From NCBI GenBank assembly GCA_030762935.1, contig CM060880.1, forward strand, positions 15,865,001 through 15,929,000: a stretch of 64,000 nucleotides of DNA, read 5' to 3'. This document shows, piece by piece, positions 1-13,369 of this stretch. The translations under genes and the position numbers were made by a program. Position 1 is the stretch's first letter. Each line of letters begins with the position of its first letter. The notes below the pieces were generated by a model. It searched no databases, was not told the DNA's origin, and saw only the letters and a list, made by a program, of their open reading frames with translations. The stretch is from Hymenopus coronatus (Eukaryota > Arthropoda > Insecta > Mantodea > Hymenopodidae).

Positions 1-97
1 AATTTTTGGGCTGGTATTGTTGGTGACCATCTGCAGAGAAATGCTAAATGCTACTAGATACTTGGAGGATGTCAGTGCCCAATGAGAGTACTATAAG

Positions 98-947
98 AAA
101 AAAATCTGATGTATTCCATGCACATGATTTTCTCTACATCTCTATAACAAATTATTGTTAATAAGCTTATTCTTCTATCTATTTCATGCTAATCGAGATA
201 AACAGTAGCAGAAACGTTCTTATTATTAGTTCCTTATAAGTAAAAGGAAAATAAGTCGAATACACTAGGCTAAACCGACAGCCACATGATTTAAAATGGG
301 GTTGCTCTGGGACTAAAAATCTGTTTCTTTGCGTTGCCAAGTTCCTGTATGAGAAAAGTTTTAAGTATTTTAAAACTGAAACCAGTAATAAAAAATATCT
401 CAAAAACAATTCACTTCACGAAAATAATGTATATAGCTTAAATTGTGTGTTTTAACGAGATCTATATTTTTTGTGTAGTAAATTTTTTGTCTACCTCGTA
501 TGCCTTACCAGTTATGCAAAGTTCCATAATATTCAAGAATAAAGATGACTTCAAAAGGTAATCCCAGAAAATTCAAGATATACATTTTATTTGTCATTGA
601 AATATCTTTCATCAAAATTGTTAGAGCCATTTTTGAGAAAATCAAATTTTTTGAAAATTTTTCCATGTAAAGGGTAGTTGGGGTGGGGGGATTTTCTTGA
701 AAATCTTCATGTCACATTCTTGGAAGATATTGAACTTAAATACCAAGTTAGGTATTAAACAGACTTTTCATTTTTAAGCTATGTTGCACATGCGCGCATA
801 CACACACACAAATATGGACATTTTTCTAAAAATGCTTTTTTTGGATTCAGGGAGTCCTAAAACATGCATTTCCAGTGAAATCTCGGTATCAAATTTTTGA
901 GTGCATTACAATACCTTCTCTACATAGTACATGTACAGAAAGTAAAA
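98..947 (-). repeat. Family A repeat, near full-length copy
   Basis: This copy runs from the reverse form of the right end (ATCTGATGTATTCCATGCAC near 105) to the hairpin-like left end (CCTTCTCTACATAGTACATG near 914). It shares the internal landmarks of the other copies: a GGGTAGTTGGGGTGGGG tract, a CA-rich tract and a CCAGAAAATTCAAGATATAC block. No coding frame is conserved. Confidence 0.8.
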
Positions 948-1744
948 ACCACATGGAGCGTGTTTACCAAAAAAACCATTCAGAGAATGATGAGAAAGTA
1001 CCTGAGTGTGATATGGGAATCATGTAGGATGAAAATGCAGATTCAATGGAATGAATACATTTTGACCATTTTAGTTTTTCCCTATCAGGAGTGAAAGTTA
1101 AGCCTATGTTTTTATAATAAATGAACTGAAAAAAGCCAATAGCAGTACAGTATTGCAATCAATCATGCACTTCTGTCAAAAGCTGTAGCCAAGCGGTATC
1201 AATTTGAAAAACTTCCAGACCAAGCTCCATACATTGTTTCAGCAATTAACAATTAAAGCTTTGTCCGTAAGTTAAAGCATGTGACATGCCTAGTCAATGC
1301 TCTTCAGAGGCTTGGTGATTCCAAAAGGAATGAATGCAACAGTGTAAGTGAATAAATCTCTCGTGGATCGCGGATCCAGAGTGTTGCTATGTTGAGTGAA
1401 AATTTTGAAAGAATTTCTGCATTCATTGAATCCAGCCAACACAGGTGTTATTTAGCCCAACAACTTCTGCTTCCAGAAAAAAAATATACAATTTGCAGAC
1501 AGGGCTATTTTGTGTCCATGGTTACAACTATTTGACTGCAGCCATTAAACAATTGGCACACCGACTTGAAAAGTAAAAACAATGAGATATTTTTACTTCA
1601 GTGAGGGACCAGCTAGATGGTTTTGCCAAAATCAAACTTTGTAGAGATGCCCATTGTCTTGAAATACAACAGCAGTATATTTTCCTATTTCTTGATGATT
1701 TTATGTATTTGTTTAAAAACTCAATTAGCTAGAATAAAACAGAT
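948..1744. other. Unassigned spacer between two family A copies
   Basis: I see no splice-bounded coding exon, tRNA-like head or inverted repeat in this stretch. It is AT-rich with scattered stops in all frames. Confidence 0.5.
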
Positions 1745-2342
1745 TTTTACTTTCTCTATATGTACTATGTACATAGAAGGTATTGCACTCCACCAAAAAA
1801 TTTGATACCGAAATTTCACCGGAAATATGTGTTTTAGGGTTCTCTATATCCAAAAAAAGTATTTTCACAAAAAGGTCCATGTGTGTGTGTGTCTGTGAAC
1901 ACAATAACTCAAAAATGAAAAATCGGTTAAATACCAAAGTTGGTATTTAAGTTTAGTATCTTCCAGGGATATGACACGAAGATTTTGAGAAAGATCCCCC
2001 CACCCCAAACTACCCTTTACATGGAACTTTTTTCGAAAATTTTGATTTTCTAAAAAACGGATCTAACTATTTTGATTAAAATAATATTAAAGATATTTAC
2101 CTGACAAATAAAATGTATATTTTGAATTTTCTGGGAATAGTCTTCTGAAAACTGCTTTATTCTGGGTCAATTTTACGGACTATCACTTTAACCTATGGTA
2201 CCCCCTTATTTCGCTTCTACTAACAAGGAAGCAAGTAATAAGACTATTTCTGCTAATTTTTTCTTGATTAGATGAAGTAAACAGAATAATTTGTTGCAGA
2301 GATATAGAGAAAGTCATGGGAATGGAACACATCTAATTTTTT
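1745..2342 (+). repeat. Family A repeat, internally deleted
   Basis: Both ends are present: TTTTACTTTCTCTATATGTA on the left and GGAACACATCTAATTTTTT on the right. The segment that normally holds the GATAGACAAAAAC and TTAAAAGATTTGACTATC blocks is mostly missing, which makes this a deletion derivative. Confidence 0.8.
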
Positions 2343-2446
2343 AATTAGCTGAATAATACTGCACCTTTTTGACCCTTTTTTTAGCATCTTTATCCTTCCT
2401 TTTTTTTTTTTTTTATATATGAAATTTATTCCTAACCCTGGTTATT

Positions 2447-3243
2447 AGTTTGTATTCCACCCAAAAATTTGTAGGAAGATTTCAATAGAAATACATGTTT
2501 TGAGATCCCCCGAATAAAAAATAGAAAAATGTGTGCATGCATGCATGTGGCATAGCTCAAAAATGAAAAGTCTGTTAAATACCAAACTTGGTATTTAATT
2601 TTATTATCTTCCAAGGTTGCAACACAAATGTTTTTAAGAAAATTACCCCACTCCCAACTACCCTTTATGTAGAAAACATTTTGAAAATGTTGTTTCAAAA
2701 GTGGCTCTAACAAATTTTAATTAAGATAGTGTATATTATAAATATATATGTGACAAAATTTATACCTTGAATTTTCTGGGAATAGCCTCGGAAGACCTTC
2801 ATTCTGGATGAATTTTGTATAATTGGTAAACCATACGAGAGAGACAAAAGCTTACAATGCAAAAAAATGTAAATCTTGTTAAAACACACAATTTATGCCA
2901 TATGCATTTTTTGTGGAGATGATCATTTCCGAGATATTCCCTGTTATTGGTTTCAGTTTTAAAATACTTAAATTTTCCTCATATGGGAACTTGTCAACTC
3001 CTGACCATAAAGAAAATTTCAACCCCAGAGCAACTAGCTTTAAAAATATTTGACTGTTGCCTTTTGCCTAGTGTATTCCCTTATTTCCTTTCTGCTTATC
3101 AGAAAGCAAGTAATAAGACAATTTCTGTTACCTAATGTTTATCTTGTTTGGCATGCAGTAGATGGAAGAATAAGCTTTTTAAAAATAATTTCTGACAGAG
3201 ACGTACAGAAAGTCATGGGAATCGAACACATCAGATTTTCTTA
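2447..3243 (+). repeat. Family A repeat lacking the left hairpin end
   Basis: It starts at TTCCACCCAAAAATTTG, just inside the usual left end, and runs to GAACACATCAGATTTTC. All central blocks are present. It follows the previous copy in the same orientation after only about 100 bp, giving a near-tandem arrangement. Confidence 0.8.
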
Positions 3244-3244
3244 A

Positions 3245-6200
3245 AGCTTTAATGAAATGTCTAATTAAAGATTTATGTCAATAAACAAGTCGATAGAAAA
3301 GTACAATTTAAACTTTTGTTAAAATTTTAGATTAACAAACATTTAAGTAACAAGAACTTCAAAAAGAGTTGATTGAATGTTTAGATATCCTTTTTAAGTG
3401 CCACATGCTTCTTCTTTGTAAATATCAACTTCCAGAGAAGCTTTCTAAAAATGAAGAAAATATGCATATGACAACATGAATGGAGCTGTAGCTGGTAACC
3501 TTGTTATGGACCCAGGTGTGAGACTTTCTGCAGTTTGCTGAAAATATTATAGTTAACTTAAATGGTCTATGAATGGTCGTTTGTTAAAAGGGCTGAGATG
3601 TCACGCAAAACTTTTCACTATTTTGTGTTACTTTATAACATGAGCATAATATACCAAATAACCACAAATTTGAAATCTATTAAATTGAAGCAAATGACTG
3701 CTTACATTGCTAAATCTTAAGCGCTTTTAACAAATGTTGAAAAAAATAAAACAAATTAATTGAAAAACTTATTTATTGGATTTTATAATCAATTTACAAC
3801 AATAGCTCTTTGTTGGTAATCTAAATACGAAACTTTAAGCATGCATAAGAATGATTTATCATTTGTATAATTTCCAGCAATAACAGCTGTTTCTTCTCAA
3901 GTAACTACTGATTTCTCTGAGCCTTAACTAATGTCAAGAATGTATTTATACAGTGCTACATATTTTTCAGTTTTCAGAAGGCTTTATTATTATAATAGCT
4001 GTAATTTTAGCAAGTTCTTTTTAAGGCAACAAAAGGTATGTCCAATTAGACATCTGATAAATGTCAATCTGTATGATAACTAAAACGGCACAGTCAAATT
4101 ATGCCATACCTGTTCTCTTAAAGTGACCTGCTAAAAAATGTTGGTGGAATTCAGCCTCAAGCTTTAGGGGTGCTAATTCCTGTTATAATTGATGTGCAGT
4201 GTACATTTAGTGCACTTTCCTTAGTCTTGTCTTCACTAGACTGAAATCACAACCAAAATGGAGAGAACCAAGCTCTTTGTGGCAAGGAAGTGCTGAATAT
4301 TTAGAATATTTTTATAACAGTTAATGCTATCTAAAACCACTGTGGATAGGAAGTAATTGTATTCTGTCCTGCATAGCTATTGCTGCCTAACCAGGCTTAT
4401 ATGCAAGCAACTGCAACATTTTGCAAATATGCAAATTCAATTCAAGATAAGAATTATATACTTTTGAGGGTAATGTGTACATTATTAAAAGACAAATGTT
4501 CAGAAAATAACTGAATTTTACCTTTGTGCAGTCTACAAATATTTGTGTGTGCCAAGCAACTGTGTTTGCTATTCAATTAGGCAGAATGCATTCAAGCCAC
4601 AAACAGCAATTAATACACTATTTAGTTTTTACAGCTGGTTCCTCATGCAAGCTTTAAATGGTGCTCAAAATTATTATTTATTCATTTAAAATTATGGATA
4701 GCCTGGTTCTGTCCCTTTAAGAGTACATAATCCTTCTTTATTTGTTATTAGAGAAAAAATAATAAAATGCAGCTTTAAATTTTTCATTTGCAAGTGCATG
4801 CTCATTGTTCCTTTGTACATTCAACAAATCACACTGGCATAGAGCTCAATATGCTTTGATAGAACCCAACTGACATAAATACTGGCTGTCAAAATTGTGC
4901 ATCTTGTGCCATTCTTATTCCCAAACCACGAGAAATAACAGAGGAACGAGTATTCCATCGGGGTAGGCAAACTCAAACGCTTGAAAACAAACTGTGTGGT
5001 TTAGATAGTAAAACCACCGATTTTCGCCCCTGTTCACATTTAACTACCTTCAATTAATACGTTAAAATTGACACACAACCAGTTACCCTGGTTCCTTAAT
5101 AGGCTGTGATAAGAGTATTATTAACATTTGTAGAATTGAGATTCCGAGTACAGGATTCTGATATCATGATTTCGGAACAAATGAAACACGTCATTTAAAT
5201 AATGAATATATAACAGGTTATACACAACTTAGGTGTAAAAATCATGTTTATGTAAGTTTAACGGGTATTGTCGTATATTTTCGTTAACAGTATTGTTGCC
5301 GGCACTGCAACAACATGAAGGCCATCTCTGATTAAAAAAATTGAACTAGTGTCAAGATAAAAGTGACATATAGATTTAATTTCTAAAATGTCAAAATATA
5401 GTGATTAATAAACACCTCCCAAACTTTTTGGAGACATTCAGTCATTAGTGGGGATCGCACACAGCCGTAACGTTATGTTGCTTTCAATCTTCACATAACT
5501 CTAGACTGCTAACTTGTTTTCCCGTATAGGTTAATTAAATGAAAACGAAATTAACTCAATTTGCTAGCCTGTTGTTGGGCCAAATAGTAAGAAAATTAAA
5601 TGTACTTACTGCGCAATGACACCTGCAAAAATGTACATTTCTAGGTTTTTATTTCATTCATTTGCGAAAATAAATATTACTATTTTTCAGTTTTCCACTT
5701 GCTGTTTATGGGTGTCACTACACAGAAACGCATTAATTAACTCGGCACTAGGTCTGAATGCACACATTTTAGTTCTCACGGACGACCCGAGTATTTCTTA
5801 AGGCACATTGCTGCAATAACCCTTGTTTCTACACTTGCACTGCATGAACTCATGTAGCACTGTCATTATGCAGTATGCAAAACATGGCCGGTAATCACGT
5901 GACAAATGGAGAGCACTGCACTATTGGTGCAGTACGAATGAATGAACATTATTTATAATTGGCGCCTTACAAAACTGCCTTTTGAACATTGTATATTATT
6001 TTTCAACAGTAATGTAAAGAGTTGTTTTAATAACTACTGTACAGAAGTTCCGAACTAAGGAAACATAACCTAAAATTTGAACAGCGCAATTGCTGATTGC
6101 AGCATGCTGCATACACGAGAGAAAAAATACAAAACAAGAAAACGTGGAACCGAACAGCAATAATACGCCCTAAATGTTATTTATAGTTGACTGTAACTGC

Positions 6201-7983
6201 TGGTTTCCTTATAGCTCCTTTCTCTCTATTTTTTCAGGTCAATTATATGTGTAACAACCTATGAAACCAAATTACTGTATTGTCGTTCCTGTGAGACAAT
6301 ATTAAATACAATAATGACTTAAGAACTATCCGGATATAACAATAATAAACAGTTTACAATTTATACAAGCTTACTATAAGACTGTATAAAATGTTAAGAG
6401 TATTAAATGCCGAGACTGTATTGTTCGGCATTTTTATGACCTAGCATCTTATTGTATTTAGCATTATTTTCTTTTTTATTTTATCAATACATTTCATATA
6501 CATTAGTTATACATTAAGTATAGTTGGAGACAACAACGGTGTATAAGTATAAATATATGCATAACACAAGTGGTGAGGTTACAGCCCACATACTGTCCTC
6601 AATATATTAATATGAAAATTGTTATGGAGCAGTAAATCTGAACACCGTTTGCATTTGCATTTACCCAGAGCTACATCACATTCATCAGCCCATAAAGTTG
6701 ACAAGCATATTGAACATCAGAACTGATAGAACTAATGGTCAGGAAGTTCCGTATAGAACAGATAACTGATATTTTTGGAAAAGTCAGTCAACCTACGTCA
6801 ATGAACATCAATGATGCACAACGACAGCCCCGGGTGAATTATATTTTTATACTGTTTAGTGCTCGCTTTTACTGCTATGGCACCGCAGGCGAAATGAAGA
6901 TGGAACAAGATGAAATACAATGGCGGAAGATGGACCAGACGTTTTTCTATGAATTATCTTAAACGCATACAATCCCTTCCAAAATATTATTCTGAAATAA
7001 AGTTTTGTACTAACCTGGCCAATAGCTGCAACCACACTATTCGCTGAGGAGGGAATGTCTTCAACTTTAAAGCTATGAATAGCTAGAGCGTACTATAACA
7101 CTGGAGAAGTTCTAGAAGTTCTTGATGATCTGCAGCTGTGTACACGATGCCCTCTCCGCTACTGAATGAAGATGTTCCTTGATGAGTGTGTGGATAGATA
7201 GATACATATAATACAAAGGAAACTGACGAAGAACACATATTGTTACTTGTAAAAGTAAAAGTTTGCCGATATTACTTTAGTTGTGACGAGGTTAATTGTC
7301 ATCCATAGAGATGATTTATATAAGCAACCATGGCTATTTTGTTGGGACTACCCTTTCCTTTGTGTAGAGAGTGTAGGGGACTGTTGCAGTACTCCAAGAT
7401 ACTTGATTATGATTACTCTACTTGCGTTCATCATCACAGGTCATTATCTCTGAGCCTGTTTATCATTGTCTTAAAAGTTATCGTTACATTCTTGTGTTTG
7501 CTTGATTACATGTCATTTTCATGAGCTCATTCCATTAATCTATGAAAAGTAACTTCCAGTGCATTCCTGGATGATGCTGATGATAATGATGATGATGCAA
7601 TGATGATGTCCTAGCGTAAATGATATGCGAGCTAGTATTTTTGTTAATGACAACTGTAGTTAAATTGAAAAGCGATGGGCATAAGGAATCGCACTCCGCT
7701 TGTCTGCATTATTGGGCTTCATATGCATGTGGTGTCGTGTATCCGCATTGTGTTCTCTGTCAAAATGTCTGATAGTCGTTATGTCCTCCCTACTAAATGT
7801 TCCGTTTTCTCCATATGTTTAGATGTGTTGAGTGTATTGAAAGATTTTGAGCAATAAATGAACGTCGTGAATAACTTATCTCAAGAGTGTTTGGGAGTTT
7901 CGTTTTGAAGGCACTCAACACCATGAATTGTCGATCAGTGTGCTCTGAAGTAGAATTGTTTTTCTGCTATATATCTAGCCATC
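3245..7983. other. 4.7 kb without recognisable genes
   Basis: I find no exon with convincing splice signals, no tRNA-like promoter boxes and no family A copy. Open frames here are short and lack recognisable motifs. A low-complexity GATGAT run lies at about 7569-7608. The 4900-6150 part is somewhat less AT-rich and contains an E-box-like CACGTG near 5897, but nothing else links it to a promoter. Confidence 0.5.
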
Positions 7984-7991
7984 TACTAGAG
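7984..7991. repeat. Left target-site duplication of the hAT element
   Basis: TACTAGAG immediately precedes the CAGTGTTTCCCAACC terminus and recurs exactly after the other terminus at 11087-11094. An 8-bp duplication is what hAT transposition produces. Confidence 0.9.
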
Positions 7992-8196
7992 CAGTGTTTC
8001 CCAACCTTTTGAAGTTCACGGCACCCTTGGGAATAACATTAAACACCAGGGGCACCCTTCCTTGAATTAAAAGAAAATTAAGCTTAATATGTTAATTTAT
8101 TGAAATATTATATAATAATAACGTACACCATAACATAGAATACAGTAAACTTTACTACAATCACTGATTAAAAATACATCAATCAATTTTGTTCGA

Positions 8197-10088
8197 TTAA
8201 TGTGAAACTTGTGATTGATGTTTAGAGCACAGATATGTGATGTCGGGTCTTACAGTTGACAGTGAAACACGCAAATCATCCTCAAGGTTATTCAGTCTAT
8301 TTCTTGCTTTGCATTTTATTGTCACCATAGCAGAGAAGGCTTGCTCGCATAGATAGGATGTTGAAAAGGGCAAAAGTGCGTTAATTGCTTTCTTCATTAG
8401 GTTAGGGTACTCCTCTCTCCGTTGAAGCCAAAAACTAGCCACCGACGCCTCACTCTTGGTGAACTTACCTTTGAGTGTGGAATCAGCGCAAAGATAAATA
8501 AATTCATCTCGTTCGCAAGCAGTGAAATCTATTTCCTCTGTACTGTCTACGAAATCAAATGGTGAGACAACCCAGTCGAGATTCGTCTGCATCTATTGCA
8601 TCTTGCAATCTTGATAAGTGATCACAAATGCGGTCTTTCAGGTTACCCAGATCTTTATCTCCTGCCACATTAAGAAGAGATGGCAAGTTTGACAAATCTC
8701 CTTTTTGAACTGCAGACTTCCAAGAACTAAGTTTTCTTTTAAAACATTTCATTTTATTGGTTGAGGAAATTATTGTTTCATGTCGACCCTGCATCGAAAT
8801 ATTCAGTTCATTCAGCTTATGAAATATATCTGCCAGATACGACAGTTCAAAACACCAAGAATCACTTAGTAAGAGCTCATGAAATGTCTTGATTTTCATC
8901 CTTAAAAAAAGTTTTTAGCTGTTCTTTAAGTTCGAGAAACCGGTTCAATACACGACCCCGCGACAACCACCTTACTTCTGTGTGAAGTAACAAAGAGGTA
9001 TGAGCTGCATCCGTTGCGCGACATAACTGCTCAAAAATTCTGCACTTTAAAGGTCGAGACTTCATATAGTTCACCATTTTCACAACTTGGTTAAACACTT
9101 CAGCAAAATCTTCATTACACGCTTGCACGACTAGTGCCTCTCTATGCAGAAAACAGTGAGTTATAATAATGGATGGATTTTCATTGAGAGCTCTGTCAGT
9201 AAAACCTTTAATTTTCCCAGACATAGATGGTGCACCATCTGTACATATACCACAACAGTCTTTCCATGAAAGATCATGGTCATTGAAATAGGAATTAATA
9301 GAAACGAAAATATCATGGCCTGTGGTTGTAGTCTACAGTGGTCTACAGAACAGAAAATTTTCACTAATAACTTTTTCATCAATATATCTGATAAAACCAA
9401 GGAGTTGCGGTTTGTCACCAATATCGAGACTCTCATCTACTTGCAAAGCAAATGTTCTATAAGTTTTTATTTTCTCCGTGACTTATTCGTTGATATTGCA
9501 TGACATTTCAGATATTCTGCGGCTGATTGTGCTGTTGGACAGAGGAACTTTCGAAATTTGATTAGCTGCTCCTTCGCCAAGTATTGTTGAAACTATAACT
9601 TGACATGCAGGGCCAATGATTTCCTCTCCAAGAGTATGAGGTTTCTTTTTTTTTTTAGCTATCAGTTCTACTACTTTAAATGAGGCTTCAAGAGCAGTAT
9701 CACCTATGGTCATTCTCTTTACCATTCGCACAGCTGTTTTCTTCTCCCCTTCTAATATATGTGAAAAATACATTACACTTTTCTGTGACACACTAGGATG
9801 CTTTGTTGTAAGATGCCGCTTCAGTTTGCTAGGTACCATGGCCTCGTTGCTAAGTGTTTCGCCACAAACTAAACACGCAGGGATAGCGTTTTCCTCGTTG
9901 TTATTCCACTTAAATCCATACGCTAAGTAACTGTCCTGGTATGTTCTTTTCTTTCGTTTGTCTTCTTTATATGGTGAATTCGACGGTCCGGGAGAAACTG
10001 TAAGATTTGGCTTCTTAAAGCAAGCAGTCGGAGCCGACTGTTCACTTCCACTGTCCTGGCGTTTACGTTTAACAATGAACTTATCCAT
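8197..10088 (-). pseudogene. Broken hAT transposase with BED zinc finger and C-terminal dimerisation domain
   Basis: Read on the minus strand, the N-terminal block begins MDKFIVKRKRQ. It carries a BED-type finger with a CxxC pair (CLVCGETLS) and a HLTTKHP histidine pair about 20 residues later. A central block contains HCFLHREALV and VRWLSRGRVLNRFLELKEQL, typical of the ZBED5/SCAND3/FAM200 branch. The last block has the hAT C-terminal dimerisation motif (NALLPFSTSYLCEQAFSAM). The reading frame is interrupted by a stop and frame change near 9485 and again near 9240-9330 and 8890-8580, so no intact transposase can be made. What remains is well conserved, which suggests moderately recent activity. 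Confidence 0.85.
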
Positions 10089-10336
10089 AGCTAAACACTG
10101 TGAATCAACGCGAGGAAGACAACTGAAAGCGTGCGTGCGTGTCTGGTAGGCTCGTGGTGAGCCTGGGTGTTGTTGCTGTATGCCTACCCTGGTAAGGGTT
10201 TAACCACAGGAATGAGGTGATGGTTAAGGTTTTGTTTGAGGTTTCGAGTGTTGGTGTTAAGGAGGTAGCGCTGGTAGGCTCCTTGAGCGGTTGCATTTTC
10301 AGGAGCAGCATCCTTTCCTCTGCTCCGCTGGTGTTT

Positions 10337-10800
10337 ATTTATTTATTTAAATATGGTGGTGAATTTTGATAGACCTCTCCCATATGGGAGGGGGGGAGTG
10401 CTTTGTTCAGCTATTACGCTGTTGGCTGGTTTAAAGCAGTTGTTACCGGGGGTGCCCGCAAGCCATGCGGGGAACCCGGAACCGCCTTTTTCGGCGTTCA
10501 GAGGGTAAGTACTCCCCCAGAGATCTGACAAGAGCGTTCTCATGTTCGCCCAATCTGGCGTAGAATTTTTGAGCCCGGAGCCTAATAACATCTTTCACAT
10601 ATGGGAGGGCCGAAGCTTCATGTAGCCTCAAAGGGAAACGTCGACATACAGAATATATGGACCGGAGTCCTCTATTCTGCACCCGCTGTAACCAGAGAAG
10701 CCAGGAGTCTGCTGCCATACCCCACACTTCGCAGGCATAGAGCATCAGCAACTGAAAGCGCCAAGCGGCGTACATTTTTATATATTCATCTGTCGAAGTC
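10337..10800 (-). mobile_element. Non-LTR retrotransposon 3'-end fragment inside the hAT element
   Basis: On the minus strand an open frame at 10775-10443 contains LMLYACEVWGMA, LQRVQNRGLRSI and ALVRSLGEYLPS. These match the region just after the reverse transcriptase domain of jockey-like LINE ORF2 proteins. The frame ends in a stop, and about 100 bp later lies a TTTATTTATTTATTT run (AAATAAATAAAT on the coding strand) that looks like the LINE tail. The 5' truncation is typical. I could not find a clear target duplication. Confidence 0.7.
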
Positions 10801-11086
10801 TCGGGAATGTTCGTGAGGAAACGAGTAGTCGCGGGAATGTTCGGCAGAGTATAGCTGTAATGCCATCTGTGGGATACTAGTATAACTGAATTATTGAAAT
10901 GAATCGACCACTATCACCATCTGCCGTGCATGAGAGTAATTGATTTGACTTATTTTATTTCAAGACCTTACAAGACTTAAGGCTTCAGTAGGTCTTTTTT
11001 GTTTGTTTATCTCAATATATCGCGGCACCCCTTAGCCAATCACACGGCACCCTAGGGTGCCGGGGCACTCCGGTTGGGAACCGTTG

Positions 11087-11094
11087 TACTAGAG
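11087..11094. repeat. Right target-site duplication of the hAT element
   Basis: TACTAGAG follows the terminus GGTTGGGAACCGTTG and is identical to 7984-7991. Confidence 0.9.
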
Positions 11095-12471
11095 GGTTAA
11101 TCTCACAGCTAGTTGTTTGGTTAATACCTTTTGGAGTGTGCATTCTAGTGGGATTCCTCTGTAGCATTTCAAATTATTGGTGTCACCTTTCCCTATGTAT
11201 AGGGTCTTGATTCTTGAAGTTCTACATATGTCGCGTATCCTCCCATGTTTCAAGCAGATATTGAATAGTAAGGTCCAGATGTCAGTAACAGCGGGAGCTG
11301 TGATTTACTATTCAATGAGTGTACTATATACGAGTATATCATATGTTTTTTTATGCGGCGATGACCTTTTGTATTCCTTGGGTGGTGAAGAGGTCTTCAA
11401 TATTTAAATTTGCTCTCATGCCAGAGATATCTCTGCTTGGTCTAGCATATGCAAGTCTCGGGTGGTTTACCCACATTTCAATTGGGACGTCTCTTGGGAA
11501 TTTTGGAGTTCTTGGCTTGGATGTCCTATATGGATTTTTCTTGGTTTCTTCTACCTCCTATATACTTTAATGGGACTCATATCATCTGTTTTGTTGGATT
11601 TCAATGTGCTTTAAAGTAATGAGTATAGTAATAAGGTGAGGTTATGTTAAACACTAGTAGTAGGTGCAGAATCTGGAAATCCAAAAACAATGAATTATAA
11701 GGGAAATGAAGTGTGTAAAATGCTCTGGTCAGTGTATAAAGAATGTGGTGCGGGAAGGCAATTCTAAATATGTAAGGATAATAGTCTTATCTCCAAATGC
11801 GCGCGATTTAACTGAAGTTTTGTTAATACGAATAAGAAGGTCTGAATATTTTAGAATGACAAAGCAATGGGGTTTCTATTTTTATAAAACGAAACATTTA
11901 TTTTCATACATTGTGCTTTTAATAGATGTCAGAAATTGCTTGTTTTGTCTGAATGGTGTATTCGCTTGATTATACATAGGGCGTGAAGCATGAGCAACGT
12001 ATGCTGAACGTAAGTACGTGGATTCTCGTCTTGTTTAGAGTTCGTCTTTTTGGGATGGTGGGCCACATTCGAATGGTGCACTTAGAATGGTCGAACAACT
12101 GTATACTTCTTGTAGCACTTTATTATTTGGGCGGTTTGTTTCATGGTTTAGAGGCTCCCACTTTGATTCTTGTTAGAGGTCAAACATCAGAAGTCAGATA
12201 TTTTTGCTACTCACAAATGCGAATATTAGTTATCCTTAAACAAGCTATAAAATGTTATAACTCTCTACAAACTTTTTATAGTTATAAAACAAATTAAAAT
12301 ATAACTGGCCATTTTATTAAAGTTAGAAATAAACCTTATAATTTCATTTTCACACTGTAGTGCATTTCAATACTATGCTTGTATTACCCGGCAAAAAAGC
12401 TGATGACGTCTAAGTAATAATCGGCGAACACAATATTTGGATTTCTCGAAACGGTTAGAGGGTTCTGTTGC

Positions 12472-12515
<44 letters not shown>

Positions 12516-13369
12516 TAGGGGTGGCTTTGATATTGCTAATATTGCATATGACAGCATTGATAAGTTAATTACTCTGACACAAACCTACGATTTGTTACCG
12601 CCGATGCCAATGTTTAGATACGCTAATGTTCTACCGCAGAGACCTAGCCAAGGCATAATTGTGAATTAGGGCAAACCTTCCTCCAATAACTCCATGTCCA
12701 TAGCCGTGAGGAGTTGGAGAATTTCGTCCAATGCTATTTACGCCATTCTACCTAATAGTGTGCAACATAAGGAGAGCCCAAATAAAGGCAAATACTCCCA
12801 TATATGCTCGATAAACTGGTTGTCTGTGATAAATTTTGGGATAAATTTTGCATGTAGCTTTTATGGCAACAAAAGATGCATGTAGTCTGGCAAAATAATT
12901 AAAAATACTACAATTCAAACCCTGAACTGCTTCCCCTCTTCCCGCTATAGCCCACCGTGTTCGGAGATGGTAAGACAGGTAGGGATGAAGGGAGAGTTTG
13001 CCATCACCTCTGCATCATACGTGTGTGCATGACTGACTGTAGGATAAGAAGTATTTTGTTTTCGCAAGTAAGGGCAACATTGTAAACAATTTCCCTAGCC
13101 TAATGTTTCGTGTTACAAAAAGCCGTTACTTAACTATTTTTGTTGGTCAAATCATTTAAGGCAATGAAAACTACCACCATACTACTCTTACTACCATATG
13201 TAGAACGTCTGTAATAAATAGCCAAGTGAGAAGAAAAAAAGCGTTTGAGTAATAGGACAACGTTGAAAGTAAAACAAATTAGTGGTACGGCACTAACGTG
13301 CCCAACACTCGCGTTAAGAAACATGGTTAGAATCCCAGATTTAAAAGCGCCAATTACTTTCTCTAGCAC
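11095..13369. other. Unassigned region with an ATT microsatellite
   Basis: Several open frames are present at 11177-12297 but none shows a domain, bias or splice context that I recognise. The only clear structure is the ATT run at 12472-12514. Confidence 0.45.
12472..12514. repeat. (ATT)n microsatellite
   Basis: About 14 uninterrupted ATT units. Confidence 0.95.

Larger units (their letters stand above)
7992..11086 (-). mobile_element. hAT DNA transposon (ZBED5/SCAND3-like transposase lineage)
   Basis: The termini are CAGTGTTTCCCAACC on the left and, read from the right, CAACGGTTCCCAACC. They form imperfect terminal inverted repeats of the common hAT form CAGTGGTTCCCAACC and are bounded by an exact 8-bp duplication. 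GC-rich GGCACCC motifs recur just inside both ends, as is usual for hAT subterminal regions. The transposase is encoded on the minus strand at 10088-8197 and is broken. About 1 kb of the element's 5' region contains an inserted non-LTR retrotransposon piece at about 10337-10800. The boundaries are directly readable, so confidence is high. Confidence 0.92.

Noticed and set aside
11177..12297. Several overlapping plus-strand frames that might form a gene
   Set aside because: No domain, no consistent exon borders and compositional bias only.
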